NCBI GenBank assembly: GCA_004017535.1
Contig: SAJS01000003.1
Location: 124,001-188,000 of the forward strand
Length of the DNA stretch: 64,000 nt
Reading direction: 5' to 3'
DNA from: Mesorhizobium sp.
Lineage (GTDB): Bacteria; Pseudomonadota; Alphaproteobacteria; Rhizobiales; Rhizobiaceae
A program made the translations under genes and the position numbers. The notes below the pieces were generated by a model. The model did not search any database. It saw only the letters and a program-made list of their open reading frames with translations, and was not told where the DNA came from. Shown in pieces: positions 34,318 through 42,877 of the stretch (its first letter is position 1; each line of letters opens with the position of its first letter).

Positions 34318-35093
34318 TTGGCGCCATCCACGAGGCGATAGGCCTCGGCCGTCGCGGCGTTGAGGGAGGCGGTGACCTCCTGGCGCTTGCGCTCCATCTC
34401 GGCATCGTCGGCATCGGCCGGCACGAAGACCGGGGAGCCCACGATGACCGCGGAACGCCCGAAAGGCAGGTTGATTGTAGTCTTGTCCCAGCTCTTCTCA
34501 AGCACCTTGCGACGACTGGTGGCGATGGCCGAGGGCAGGATCGGCCGGCCGGAAAGCCTTGCCAGAAGAACGATACCAAGTCCGGCGTCGCGCGGTTTGC
34601 CGTTCGGAATATCGGCGATCATGGCGACGTTCTTGCCGGCGACGAGCGACCTCTTGAGCGCGATCAAGGCCTTGGCGCCGCCCTTGTCGAGATGTTTCGA
34701 ACTGTCGCGCCCGCCGGAACCGCGCACCGCCTCGATGCCGAATTTCTCGATCATCAGTGCCTGGAGCTCAGCGTCGGCACTGCGCGAAACCATGGCGACC
34801 AGCGGCCGGCCCTCGGGGTAATAGGCAGGGGTCAGAAGATGCTGGCCATGCCAAAGCGCGATGATGCCGGGCTCGAGATGCGCATACGCGCCGCCGGCGA
34901 CCTTCGTCGAGCCTTCGACCAGCGGGCTGGTGAGACGAATCAGCCGCAGGAACCAGGCGAACAGGCTGGCGATGAAATTCTTGACGAAACTCGACTGCGC
35001 CAACGGCTCGCGGATGCGCCGCCACAGCGTACGCGTTCCGCCGCGTCTGGCAGCGCGCCGCCTGGTAGCCCCTTTCACCGCCTCATGCTCCAT
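34314..35093 (-). CDS. DUF374 lysophospholipid acyltransferase-like protein
   Basis: 259-residue protein of the LPLAT superfamily (DUF374), often found beside waaA in alphaproteobacteria. The acyltransferase-like His lies in GIIALWHGQHLLTPAYY, followed by MVSRSADAEL and AVRGSGGRDSSKHL. The C-terminal half has NVAMIADIPNGKPRDAGLG and RPILPSAIATSRR. The His is followed by G-Q-H instead of the classic HxxxxD. The N-terminus is strongly basic. The frame could begin with a TTG at 35102 overlapping the DUF4170 stop; the ATG at 35093 is preferred. Likely role: acylation of lipid A or a phospholipid, inferred. Confidence 0.85.
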   Translation of the reverse strand: MEHEAVKGATRRRAARRGGTRTLWRRIREPLAQSSFVKNFIASLFAWFLRLIRLTSPLVEGSTKVAGGAYAHLEPGIIALWHGQHLLTPAYYPEGRPLVAMVSRSADAELQALMIEKFGIEAVRGSGGRDSSKHLDKGGAKALIALKRSLVAGKNVAMIADIPNGKPRDAGLGIVLLARLSGRPILPSAIATSRRKVLEKSWDKTTINLPFGRSAVIVGSPVFVPADADDAEMERKRQEVTASLNAATAEAYRLVDGAK

Positions 35094-35098
35094 CGACG

Positions 35099-35344
35099 TC
35101 AACCGCCGACCTTTGTTTCTGGATCGAGCAGACGGTGCAGATGAACAACGAAATAACGCATATGGGCATTGTCAACACTGGCCTGCGCCTTGGCTTTCCA
35201 GGCGCCAAGCGCGCTTTGATAGTCGGGATAGATACCGACAATGTCGAGGGCGTTGAGATCGCGGAACTCGGTTCCACCCAGCTTTTTCAGCTCGCCGCCG
35301 AACACCAGGTGCAAAAGCTGCTTCTTTCCGTCTTCCACGGCCAT
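35099..35344 (-). CDS. DUF4170 family protein
   Basis: 81-residue cytosolic protein typical of Rhizobiales envelope operons. It includes LHLVFGGELKKLGGTEFRDL, DIVGIYPDYQSALGAWKAKA and RYFVVHLHRLLDPE. The AHMRYFVVHLHRLL end is characteristic. It is preceded by AAGGAT and lies between the phosphatase gene and the LPLAT gene. Function is unknown; a small accessory to lipid A/Kdo synthesis is suggested only by position. Confidence 0.9.
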   Translation of the reverse strand: MAVEDGKKQLLHLVFGGELKKLGGTEFRDLNALDIVGIYPDYQSALGAWKAKAQASVDNAHMRYFVVHLHRLLDPETKVGG

Positions 35345-35416
35345 GCCGATCCTTCGCTATTCATGAATTGGGACAGGTCTAGACCAAAGCGCCCGGTTTT
35401 GGAACCGTCGACTGCC

Positions 35417-36226
35417 TCACCCTTCGTCAAGTCCGGCAAGGACGCCGGTGAGCACGTCGAGCAATTCGCCGCTGCCGGCGGCAAGCGCGCCGTGGTTGAT
35501 CACCTCGCCGGCATAGCGCGGCGGCTTGCCGCGGCGGTCGAGCAACGCGCCGCCAGCCTCGGCGAGGATAAGATCAGCGGCGGCGATGTCCCAGTCATGC
35601 GCGCTCGGCTTGACGAAGGTGGCGTCGAGCTTGCCGGCGGCAATCATGGCCAGCCGATAGGCAAGCGAGGGAATGTAGGCGGCCCGCCGCAGCCTGTCGT
35701 GCCAGACTTCCGGCATCAGATCGACCAGCGGCTTGGGGCCGCCGATATCGACGCTCTCACCCAGCGGACGCACATGGATGCGCTTGTCGTTGAGATAGGC
35801 GCCCTCTCCCGGTAGCGCCCAGTAGGTCTCATGCTTGGCCGGGCATTCGAGCACGCCGGCGAGTGAGCGGCCGTCCTCGACCACGGCGACGCTGACGCAC
35901 CAGGAATGCAGGCCGTCGAGAAAGCCGCGCGTGCCATCGATCGGGTCGACGACGAAGGTTCGGCGGGCCGACAGCCTGGCGTGGTCATCGGCAGTCTCTT
36001 CCGACAGCCAGCCATAGTCCGGACGCGCCTTGAGCAAGGTCTCGCGAAGATAGGCGTCCGCGGCATGGTCGGCCTCGCTCACCGGCGAGGTGCCGCCCTT
36101 CATCCACACCTGCGGGTTGTTGCCGAAATAGCCCATGGCGATGGCGCCGGCTTCGCGGGCGGCTTCGCGCAGCAAGGCAAGGTCGTCGCCAGCCTCGCTC
36201 GATGTCAGTTGGTCAAGCGCCGGCAA
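35417..36226 (-). CDS. Inositol monophosphatase-family 3'(2'),5'-bisphosphate nucleotidase-like protein
   Basis: 269-residue Mg2+-dependent phosphatase of the IMPase/CysQ fold. Metal-site motifs are WLSEETADD, FVVDPIDGTRGFL and the later AHDWDIAAADLILAEAGG. It probably clears 3'-phosphoadenosine 5'-phosphate or inositol phosphates; the family does not separate these cleanly by motif. It overlaps pmbA by 14 bp upstream and is followed by DUF4170 after 72 bp, an arrangement common in Rhizobiales. Confidence 0.9.
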   Translation of the reverse strand: MPALDQLTSSEAGDDLALLREAAREAGAIAMGYFGNNPQVWMKGGTSPVSEADHAADAYLRETLLKARPDYGWLSEETADDHARLSARRTFVVDPIDGTRGFLDGLHSWCVSVAVVEDGRSLAGVLECPAKHETYWALPGEGAYLNDKRIHVRPLGESVDIGGPKPLVDLMPEVWHDRLRRAAYIPSLAYRLAMIAAGKLDATFVKPSAHDWDIAAADLILAEAGGALLDRRGKPPRYAGEVINHGALAAGSGELLDVLTGVLAGLDEG

Positions 36227-37556
36227 GGGTCATCCCTTCGATCAGGAGCGTCGGGGCAGCCGTGCCGAAATTGCGGTCGAGGTCGCTCGCCGGCACCATG
36301 TTGAGGAACATGGCCTTCAGGTTGGAGGCGATCGTCACCTCGGCCACCGGATAGGCCAGCGCGCCGTTCTCGATCCAGTAGCCGGAGGCGCCGCGGCTGT
36401 ATTCTCCGGTCACCATGTCGACGCCCTGGCCGAACACCTCGGTGACGTAAAAGCCGCGCTTCAGCGACGCGATCAAGTCGTCCGGCGAATGCTCGCCGGG
36501 CTCGACGGCGAGATTGGTCGAGGACGGCGAGACCGACGAGCCGCTGCGCGAGCCGCGTCCATTTGTGACGAGACCGAGCTCGCGCGCCGCCGAGGTCGAC
36601 AGGAACCAGTGGTTCAAGATGCCCTTCTCGACCATCAGCAGCTTCCCGCCCTCGACGCCTTCGCCGTCGAACGGGCGCGAGGCCTGTCCCCGCCGGCGCA
36701 AAGGCTCGTCGGTGACGGTGATCGCGGCCGAGGCCACTTGCTTGCCCATCATGTCGCGCAGGAAGCTGGTCTTGCGGGCGACCGCCGCGCCGTTGATGGC
36801 GCCGGCGAGATGGCCGGCGATGCCGCGCGCCACGCGCGGATCGAACACCACATCGACCGGGCCGGTCGCCGCCTTGCGGGCGCCGAGGCGGCGCACGGCG
36901 CGTTCGCCGGCCTTGCGGCCGATCTCTTCCGGCGCGTCGAGGTCGGCGAAATGCTGGCGCGAGGAGAATTCATAGTCGCGCTCCATCGCCGTGCCCTCCC
37001 CGGCAATGACGCTGGTCGAGCGCGAGAAACGCGAGGCGACATACTGGCCGACAAAGCCATGCGAGGTGGCGAGAACCAGGCCGCCCAGGCCGGCGGTGGC
37101 GCTGCTGCCCGAGGAATTGGTGACGCCCTTGACGGCCAATGCGGCCGCTTCGGCGGCAAGGGCTGCCTCCTTCAGCTGATCGGCCGGCACCTCGGTCGGG
37201 TCGAAAAGATCAAGATCGCGCAAATTGCGGGCAAGCAGCGCTGGATCGGCGAGGCCCTGATACGGATCCTCGGGCGAGACTTTAGCCATGGCCACGGCGC
37301 GCTCGGCAAGCGCTTTCGGATCGGAAGCGGCGGTCGCCGAGACGCTCGCCACGCGCTGGCCGACGAAGACGCGCAGGGACACATCCTCGCTCTCCGACGA
37401 TTCGGTGCCCTCGACCTTGCTCAGCCGCACCGACACGCCGGCAGAGCGGCCGCGCACCGCCACCGCGTCGGCCGCGTCGGCGCCGGCGCGCCTGGCGGCC
37501 TCGACGAGCGCCGTCACGCGATCGGTCAATTTCGCTGCGTCGAGCTGGTTGGTCAT
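36213..37556 (-). CDS. pmbA: TldD/PmbA family metalloprotease-like protein
   Basis: 447-residue PmbA (TldE) type subunit. In other bacteria it pairs with TldD to degrade microcin precursors and regulator peptides. N-terminal elements are GVSVRLSKVEGTESSESEDV and SLRVFVGQRVASVSA. Later GLGGLVLATSHGFVGQYVAS and the end SNLKAMFLNMVPASDLD plus APTLLIEGMTLAG are family marks. It lacks the HExxxH of TldD, as expected for PmbA. No tldD is in the window. It is the first gene of the minus-strand unit leading to lipid A genes. The start follows AGGA with 9-nt spacing. Confidence 0.93.
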   Translation of the reverse strand: MTNQLDAAKLTDRVTALVEAARRAGADAADAVAVRGRSAGVSVRLSKVEGTESSESEDVSLRVFVGQRVASVSATAASDPKALAERAVAMAKVSPEDPYQGLADPALLARNLRDLDLFDPTEVPADQLKEAALAAEAAALAVKGVTNSSGSSATAGLGGLVLATSHGFVGQYVASRFSRSTSVIAGEGTAMERDYEFSSRQHFADLDAPEEIGRKAGERAVRRLGARKAATGPVDVVFDPRVARGIAGHLAGAINGAAVARKTSFLRDMMGKQVASAAITVTDEPLRRRGQASRPFDGEGVEGGKLLMVEKGILNHWFLSTSAARELGLVTNGRGSRSGSSVSPSSTNLAVEPGEHSPDDLIASLKRGFYVTEVFGQGVDMVTGEYSRGASGYWIENGALAYPVAEVTIASNLKAMFLNMVPASDLDRNFGTAAPTLLIEGMTLAGA

Positions 37557-38118
37557 ACAATTATTCCTGTTTGTTCGAGCAGTCCGTTAAGGCGTCATTC
37601 CGCCGACGCCCCGCAGGGTTGCCCCTGCCGCACCATCGCGGTGCAGCGCAACCTCCATGGATGCCTCGCACCATCTATTGTTCCGCCGGCGCTTGCGCAA
37701 TGGGCGATGGCCGATCCAGGCGCCGCGACCAAATCGCCCAAGGGGCCGGCACAACGTCCGCGGTTCATCCTCGTTCCGGAGTTTTCGCATAACGTTGCCC
37801 TCAACTCGCCTTCCCGGTCCGTGATCCCGACGAAATCCGCGCTTTCTATGACGAGCGCTCGGCTTATTCGCGGCTCGTCCGGCGCTCGGGCCAGTTTCGA
37901 CCTCCATCGTGAGCAGATTTCGGCGCAGCCCTTCGGATTCACGCCCAGTCTGTCATCGACCGGGCCGATCGACCGATGGTACGCTGCAGCCTTGCCCGTG
38001 ATTTTCGGGCAATGGGGATTGGAATCAAAAGGGGCGCCGATCACCGGGCAGGTGTTTGCGCGCCGGCAATTGGGTTGGTCATATGCTCGCTTCGGGCACC
38101 GGGCCTCATGGGGGAAGA
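37557..38118. other. 562-bp non-coding stretch between pmbA and the methyltransferase-glycosyltransferase
   Basis: Open frames on both strands here are short and resemble no family. Visible structure is limited to small hairpins, such as GGCGTC/GACGCC at 37591-37610 and GCACC/GGTGC near 37650. The segment must carry the promoters of the two divergent genes. Its length is unusual for this compact region and may be remnant or acquired DNA. Confidence 0.5.
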
Positions 38119-39936
38119 ATGGATTATTTCGCAGGTGGACGGTTTACCTATGACTGGACCTCCCATCACCTGAAGCTTTGGGAGGAATTCCTCCGCGACA
38201 AGATCGACACCGCGACCGCAGTGCTGGAAATCGGCTCATTCGAGGGCCGCTCCGCGCTGTTTTTCCTGCAATTCCTGCCAAAATCCCGCGTCACCTGCGT
38301 GGATAGCTTCCAGGGCAGCGAGGAGCATGTCGAGCGCGGCTCGAAATATGAACCCGACATGGTCGAGGTCGAAAGACGCTTCGACCAGAACCTGGAGCCC
38401 TTTGGCGACCGTGTCGCCAAGCACAGCGGCGACTCGGTGGTGGTGCTGCCGGCGCTGGCAGCCGAACAGCGACTGTATGACGTGGTCTATGTCGACGGCG
38501 ACCATTCAGCCGCATCCACTTACACCGATGCGAGGCTGGGTTGGGACCTGCTCGACAATGATGGCGTGATGATCCTGGACGACTATCGGTGGGGCGCGCG
38601 CCTGCCGACGGCGAAACGTTCCGCCGCGGGGATCGAAGCCTTTCTGCGGCAGATCGCCGGCGAATTCGAACTGCTGCACCGCGACCAGCAGGTCATCATA
38701 CGCAAGAGCAGGATCGTTGCGACCAAATCGTTCACAATTGCCGGGCGAGACATCGGCGAACTCGCCGGCGGCGCGTTGTCGCCGCCGCTCGTCAGCTTCG
38801 TTGTCATCAACTGGAACTACGGCCGCTATGTCGGCGCCACAATCGATTCCATACGCAGGCAGGACTATCCGCATTTCGAGTGCATCGTCATCGACAACGG
38901 GTCGACCGACGACAGCGCGGAGGTGATCGCCCGGCATGTCGAAGGCGATCCGCGTTTTCGTGTGGAAACCCTGGCGCAGAACCACGGCCAACTCGGCGCC
39001 GCCCTGTGGGCGCTCGACAAGGTGAATGGCGGATTCGTGACCTTCGTGGACGCGGACGACGTGCTGTTCGACAATTACGCCTCAATGCACATCCAGGTGC
39101 ATATGGCGCTGCGGCGAAACGTTGGCTTCACCTCGGCCAACGTCGCCGAGATGGATTCGACGGGCAAGACCTTGACGACCTCGTACTCGCAACTCAGGCT
39201 GAACATGCCTGACGCGAAACGAGGCCTTCGAGGCGAGCAGACCGTGCTGCGGCTGCCCACGGTCTCCACCTCGCAATACCGAATTCTCGACGACAATACG
39301 GCGACCATACCAAGGCGGCACATAGGCTGGCTCTGGGCGCCCGGCAGCGCCAATATGTTCCGCACCTCGGTGCTGCGTCTGTTGCGGCTGGACGACGGCA
39401 GCAAACCGCGGATGACGTCGGCAGACGGGTATTTCAACACGATCTGTCACGCCGTTGCCGGCAGCGCGCTGATCGACATGCCGCTGTCGGGCTACCGTCT
39501 CCATTCAAGCAATTACTTCGCAGCCGGCGAAAGCATCGAAGGCATACGCGGCGGAACAAGAAGCTACGCGGCCAAGTCGCAGCAATTCACATATGAGAGC
39601 GTGAGGTTCCTGATAGAACAGAGCGATCGTTTCAACTGGCTGCTCGGACTGGAGTTCTGGCCGACTGTCGACAGGGTCACGCGGGAGGACAGGCCAGCGT
39701 TGCGCGACTATTTCAGGAATGAGATCGCGGTTGAAATTTTCAGGCAAAACGCACCGCAACTAAGATCCGTTTTCGGCGACGGGAAGTTCCGCAGGGAGAT
39801 CACGAACCGCTTCTCCGGCGCACAAGCCAGGTCAATCCTGCGAGCCGGTTTCGGAGGTCGAATTCCGATAGGCCACCTACACAAGTCGCTGTTCCGCGAT
39901 TTCCGCGCATTCCTGGGGATGACGCGGAAACGGTGA
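38119..39936 (+). CDS. Methyltransferase-glycosyltransferase fusion protein
   Basis: 605-residue two-domain cytosolic protein. Residues about 1-200 are a class I SAM-dependent methyltransferase (Methyltransf_24-like), with motif I AVLEIGSFEGRSALFFL, CVDSFQGSEEH, and VVYVDGDHSAASTYTDARLG followed by GVMILDDYRWG. Residues about 225-450 form a GT-A family 2 glycosyltransferase: VSFVVINWNYGRYVGATIDS, IVIDNGSTDDSAEV and the metal-binding DAD of VTFVDADDVLFDN. The last 150 residues are unassigned. The start at 38119 follows GGGGGAAGA. It stands alone between long spacers, with no polysaccharide cluster near except UXS at 31 kb. Probable role: assembly of a methylated surface glycan, inferred. Confidence 0.88.
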   Translation: MDYFAGGRFTYDWTSHHLKLWEEFLRDKIDTATAVLEIGSFEGRSALFFLQFLPKSRVTCVDSFQGSEEHVERGSKYEPDMVEVERRFDQNLEPFGDRVAKHSGDSVVVLPALAAEQRLYDVVYVDGDHSAASTYTDARLGWDLLDNDGVMILDDYRWGARLPTAKRSAAGIEAFLRQIAGEFELLHRDQQVIIRKSRIVATKSFTIAGRDIGELAGGALSPPLVSFVVINWNYGRYVGATIDSIRRQDYPHFECIVIDNGSTDDSAEVIARHVEGDPRFRVETLAQNHGQLGAALWALDKVNGGFVTFVDADDVLFDNYASMHIQVHMALRRNVGFTSANVAEMDSTGKTLTTSYSQLRLNMPDAKRGLRGEQTVLRLPTVSTSQYRILDDNTATIPRRHIGWLWAPGSANMFRTSVLRLLRLDDGSKPRMTSADGYFNTICHAVAGSALIDMPLSGYRLHSSNYFAAGESIEGIRGGTRSYAAKSQQFTYESVRFLIEQSDRFNWLLGLEFWPTVDRVTREDRPALRDYFRNEIAVEIFRQNAPQLRSVFGDGKFRREITNRFSGAQARSILRAGFGGRIPIGHLHKSLFRDFRAFLGMTRKR

Positions 39937-40050
39937 TGACCCGGCCGGGATGCTCCAACGTGGCTGACGGGATTCCGTTGGATGCATATTTCAACCCCTT
40001 GCAGTACCGGAGAAAGTCCAGCGCGGGCTGAAGGGCTGGCGCAGCCTGAA

Positions 40051-41091
40051 TCACGCCACCGGCGCCCAGATCACGTCCTCGATCCTCGTTGCCCCCGTCG
40101 CCAGCATAACCAGCCGGTCGAAGCCCAGCGCCGAGCCGCTTGCCTGCGGCATGATGGCCAATGCCGCGAGGAAATCCTCGTCCAGCGGATAGCGCTCGCC
40201 ATAGATGCGCTCCTTCTCGTCCATCTCGGCGAGGAAGCGGCGGCGCTGCTCTGCCGGGTCGGTGAGCTCGCCGAAGGCGTTGGCGAGCTCGACGCCGCAG
40301 CAATAAAGCTCGAAGCGGTCGGCGACGCGCGCATCTTCGGCGCTCGGGCGGGCAAGTGCCGCTTCCGAGATCGGATAGCCGTAAAGGATGGTGGCCCGCC
40401 CCTGCCCCAGCGCCGGTTCGATCTTCTCCACCATCACCCGGCTGAACAGATCGGCCCAATTGTCGTCGGGCGCGGTGCGCATGCCAGCCTTGACCAGCGT
40501 GGCATGAAGTCCGTCGCGATCCGTGCTCCCGTCAGCCCCTACGGTCGCCAGGAGGTCGATGCCGGCATATCGAGTGAAGGCCTCAGCCACGCTCAGCCGC
40601 TCCGGCTCGGCGAAGGGGTCGGCCTCGCGTTCGCGAAAACGGAAACTCCTGGAGCCGGCCTTCTCCGCAGCGAGCGCCAGGAATTCGGCGCAGTCGTCCA
40701 TCAGGCGCTCGTATGTTTCGCCGACGCGATACCATTCGAGCATGGTGAACTCGGGATGATGCAGAGGCCCACGCTCACGGTTGCGCCAGACCGGGCCCAG
40801 GCTGAAGATGCGCTCCTCGCCGGCGGCAAGCAGCTTCTTGCAGGCGAATTCCGGCGAGGTGTGGAGATAGAGCGGCTGGCGTGACGCGTCCGGTCCGATC
40901 GCCTCGGTGGCGAAGGCGGAAAGATGCGCCTCGTTGCCGGGCGAAACCTGCAGCGCCGAGGTCGTCACCTCGATGAAATCGCGTGTGGAGAACCAGCCGC
41001 GAAGCGCGGCGGCAATTGCGTTGCGCGCCATCAGCCGGGGCCGGCGGTCGGCATGGATATCAGGCATCCACCAGGGCGAAGCGGCGGTCAT
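40051..41091 (-). CDS. epmA: Elongation factor P lysine--lysyltransferase (EpmA/GenX)
   Basis: 346-residue class II lysyl-tRNA synthetase paralog without anticodon domain that attaches lysine to elongation factor P. Class II motifs: [20 protein letters not shown] (motif 1-2 region), [23 protein letters not shown] (motif 2) and [14 protein letters not shown] (motif 3). The frame reaches 41148; the ATG at 41091 ([18 protein letters not shown]) fits the family start. It is divergent from efp, its protein substrate, 129 bp away. EpmB (lysine aminomutase) is not in the window. Confidence 0.94.
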   Translation of the reverse strand: MTAASPWWMPDIHADRRPRLMARNAIAAALRGWFSTRDFIEVTTSALQVSPGNEAHLSAFATEAIGPDASRQPLYLHTSPEFACKKLLAAGEERIFSLGPVWRNRERGPLHHPEFTMLEWYRVGETYERLMDDCAEFLALAAEKAGSRSFRFREREADPFAEPERLSVAEAFTRYAGIDLLATVGADGSTDRDGLHATLVKAGMRTAPDDNWADLFSRVMVEKIEPALGQGRATILYGYPISEAALARPSAEDARVADRFELYCCGVELANAFGELTDPAEQRRRFLAEMDEKERIYGERYPLDEDFLAALAIMPQASGSALGFDRLVMLATGATRIEDVIWAPVA

Positions 41092-41220
41092 GGGCAGGAA
41101 AATCGCACGCAAGACTGGCGGTTCGGCGCAAGATGCGCTAGGGCGCACGCGATGGCCGCCGTCGCCGCTTCGCGGAAATCGACGCTTGCAGGCCGAAAAA
41201 CTCGAACGGGATCGAATATC

Positions 41221-41790
41221 GTGGTCAAGGTCATCGCCAGCTCCTTACGCAAAGGCAACGTCGTCGATAAGGACGGCAAGCTCTATGTCATCCTCTTTGC
41301 CGAAAACATCCACCCTGGCAAGGGCACGCCGGTGACCCAGCTCGACATGCGCCGCATCGGCGACGGAGTGAAGGTGTCGGAGCGCTACCGCACGACCGAA
41401 ATGGTCGAGCGCGCCTATGTCGAGGAGCGCGAGCACACCTTCCTCTATTCCGACGGCGAAGGCTTTCACTTCATGAACCCGGAAAGCTACGACCAGGTCG
41501 TGGCTTCGGAAGCCGTGGTCGGCGACTTCGCGCCCTATCTGCAGGAAGGCATGGCCGTTCAGCTCGCCCAGTTCAACGGCGTGCCGATCTCGCTGACGCT
41601 GCCGCAGCGCGCCACCTTCGAGGTGGTCGAGACCGAGCCGGTCACCAAGGGCCAGACGGCGTCTTCCTCCTATAAGCCGGCCGTGCTCTCCAACGGCGTG
41701 CGCACCGCCGTGCCGCCGCATATCTCGGCCGGCACGCGCATCGTGGTGATGACCGCCGACGGCTCCTACGTCGAGCGCGCCAAGGACTGA
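41221..41790 (+). CDS. efp: Translation elongation factor P
   Basis: 189-residue EF-P, which relieves ribosome stalling at consecutive prolines. The true start is the GTG at 41221 giving [20 protein letters not shown]; a longer frame is open upstream. The modified lysine tip is in [12 protein letters not shown] (Lys between Gly residues). [19 protein letters not shown] and the C-terminal [20 protein letters not shown] are typical. The lysine at the tip and the divergent epmA agree with the beta-lysylation pathway. Confidence 0.96.
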   Translation: MVKVIASSLRKGNVVDKDGKLYVILFAENIHPGKGTPVTQLDMRRIGDGVKVSERYRTTEMVERAYVEEREHTFLYSDGEGFHFMNPESYDQVVASEAVVGDFAPYLQEGMAVQLAQFNGVPISLTLPQRATFEVVETEPVTKGQTASSSYKPAVLSNGVRTAVPPHISAGTRIVVMTADGSYVERAKD

Positions 41791-41806
41791 GGGCTTACGG
41801 GCACCC

Positions 41807-41837
41807 GGAGCGTTTCACGGAGACGGCGAACCGCTCC
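41807..41837 (+). repeat. Short GGAGCG...CGCTCC hairpin repeat after efp
   Basis: GGAGCGTTTCAC and GGCGAACCGCTCC form an imperfect stem 16 bp after the efp stop, followed by TTCTTGGTTT. It is a shorter member of the repeat family at 45371-45410. It may act as the efp terminator. Confidence 0.55.
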
Positions 41838-41917
41838 GCCTTCTTGGTTTCGAGGCAAATTAGGATCCACAGGCTCCGGCGGGCCTTGTCGGCCTTCTCC
41901 GCTGGAGTTCGGCTGAA

Positions 41918-42640
41918 CTACTCTCCCGAAGGCGACGATATCAGCACATATCCGCGGGTTCTGTTCTCATTGTCGCTGTCGACCGTGTTCATCGCTGCGA
42001 ACAGGTCGGCCGTTTTCACCCATACCGGCGGATATTTGTAGCGGGCGACATCGAGGATCAGGAACCTGTCCGCTTTCTCGTCGTAAGCGGCCAGCGGCGA
42101 TATATGCCCGCCCTTCTCCTGGCCCATCGCCTTGCGCAGATAGTTGACGATAACGAAGTGCCCGGGCTTGGCAAGGAAAGAACTGGCCTGGGTGCGAAAC
42201 TGCTCGAGGCTGGCATCCGAAGCATGGCGGACCTCAGCCTTGATCGGCTGGGTGGAAAGAATGGCCCCGATCTGGTCGAGCGTCATTCCCTGCTTGTCGA
42301 GGACCTGACGAGGAAGAATGGTCTCCGTGCGCTCGTTAAGGACATTATCCTGCGTGAACGTCTTGTAAGGTTCGTATTCGGGCACCGCCGGCGCCGGAAC
42401 GTTGAGCGCGTTCAACACCATGACGATGCTGGCGACGCCGCAATAGGCCTGCGTCTTTTGCGTGAGAAAGTTGCTCGCGAGAGGGAAATAGGCTTCCTTC
42501 GCCGTGCTCTCGGCAAGAAAGCTCTCTCCGGCTGGGGAACTGAATCCCGTCAGACTGTCCGGAAGCTTCAGCGTCTCGGAGAAGGCGCTGGGCGCAGCCA
42601 GGAGAAGCGCCAGCAGGAGCGAATAGAAACGCGCAGACAT
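41918..42640 (-). CDS. Exported bacterial phytochelatin synthase-like cysteine protease
   Basis: 240-residue periplasmic protein of the phytochelatin synthase catalytic-domain family (papain-like fold). In bacteria such half-molecules mainly hydrolyse glutathione to gamma-glutamylcysteine. The signal peptide is MSARFYSLLLALLLAAPSAF. The catalytic Cys is in KTQAYCGVASIVMVLNAL, the His in EKGGHISPLAAYDE and the Asp in FLILDVARYKYPPVWV, so the triad is intact. It lacks the Cys-rich C-terminal half of the plant enzyme. The frame reaches 42760, but the ATG at 42640 follows GAGGG and starts the signal peptide. The neighbours give no metal-resistance context. Confidence 0.9.
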   Translation of the reverse strand: MSARFYSLLLALLLAAPSAFSETLKLPDSLTGFSSPAGESFLAESTAKEAYFPLASNFLTQKTQAYCGVASIVMVLNALNVPAPAVPEYEPYKTFTQDNVLNERTETILPRQVLDKQGMTLDQIGAILSTQPIKAEVRHASDASLEQFRTQASSFLAKPGHFVIVNYLRKAMGQEKGGHISPLAAYDEKADRFLILDVARYKYPPVWVKTADLFAAMNTVDSDNENRTRGYVLISSPSGE

Positions 42641-42877
42641 TGCGACCCTCAGCCTCGTGGAGAAAGCATCGAGGGACGCTATCAGCTTTCGCAGGCCATC
42701 GCACGTTGATCTGCCGGCGCGCATCGTTCCGGTATCGCCATCGGTGCCGAGTTCAGCCACTATGAGGCCCTCTCAATCATGGGCCGGCGATGAAGGCAAC
42801 GTCGTGCGAAAATTGACATCGCCTCCTCCGCCTACGGAAGCGGCTCGGGCTCGGACGCTCAATGCCGGAGCGAAATC

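Noticed and set aside
37557-38118. Open frames in the spacer before the methyltransferase-glycosyltransferase
   Set aside because: They are short, low-complexity, without ribosome sites or recognisable motifs on either strand.
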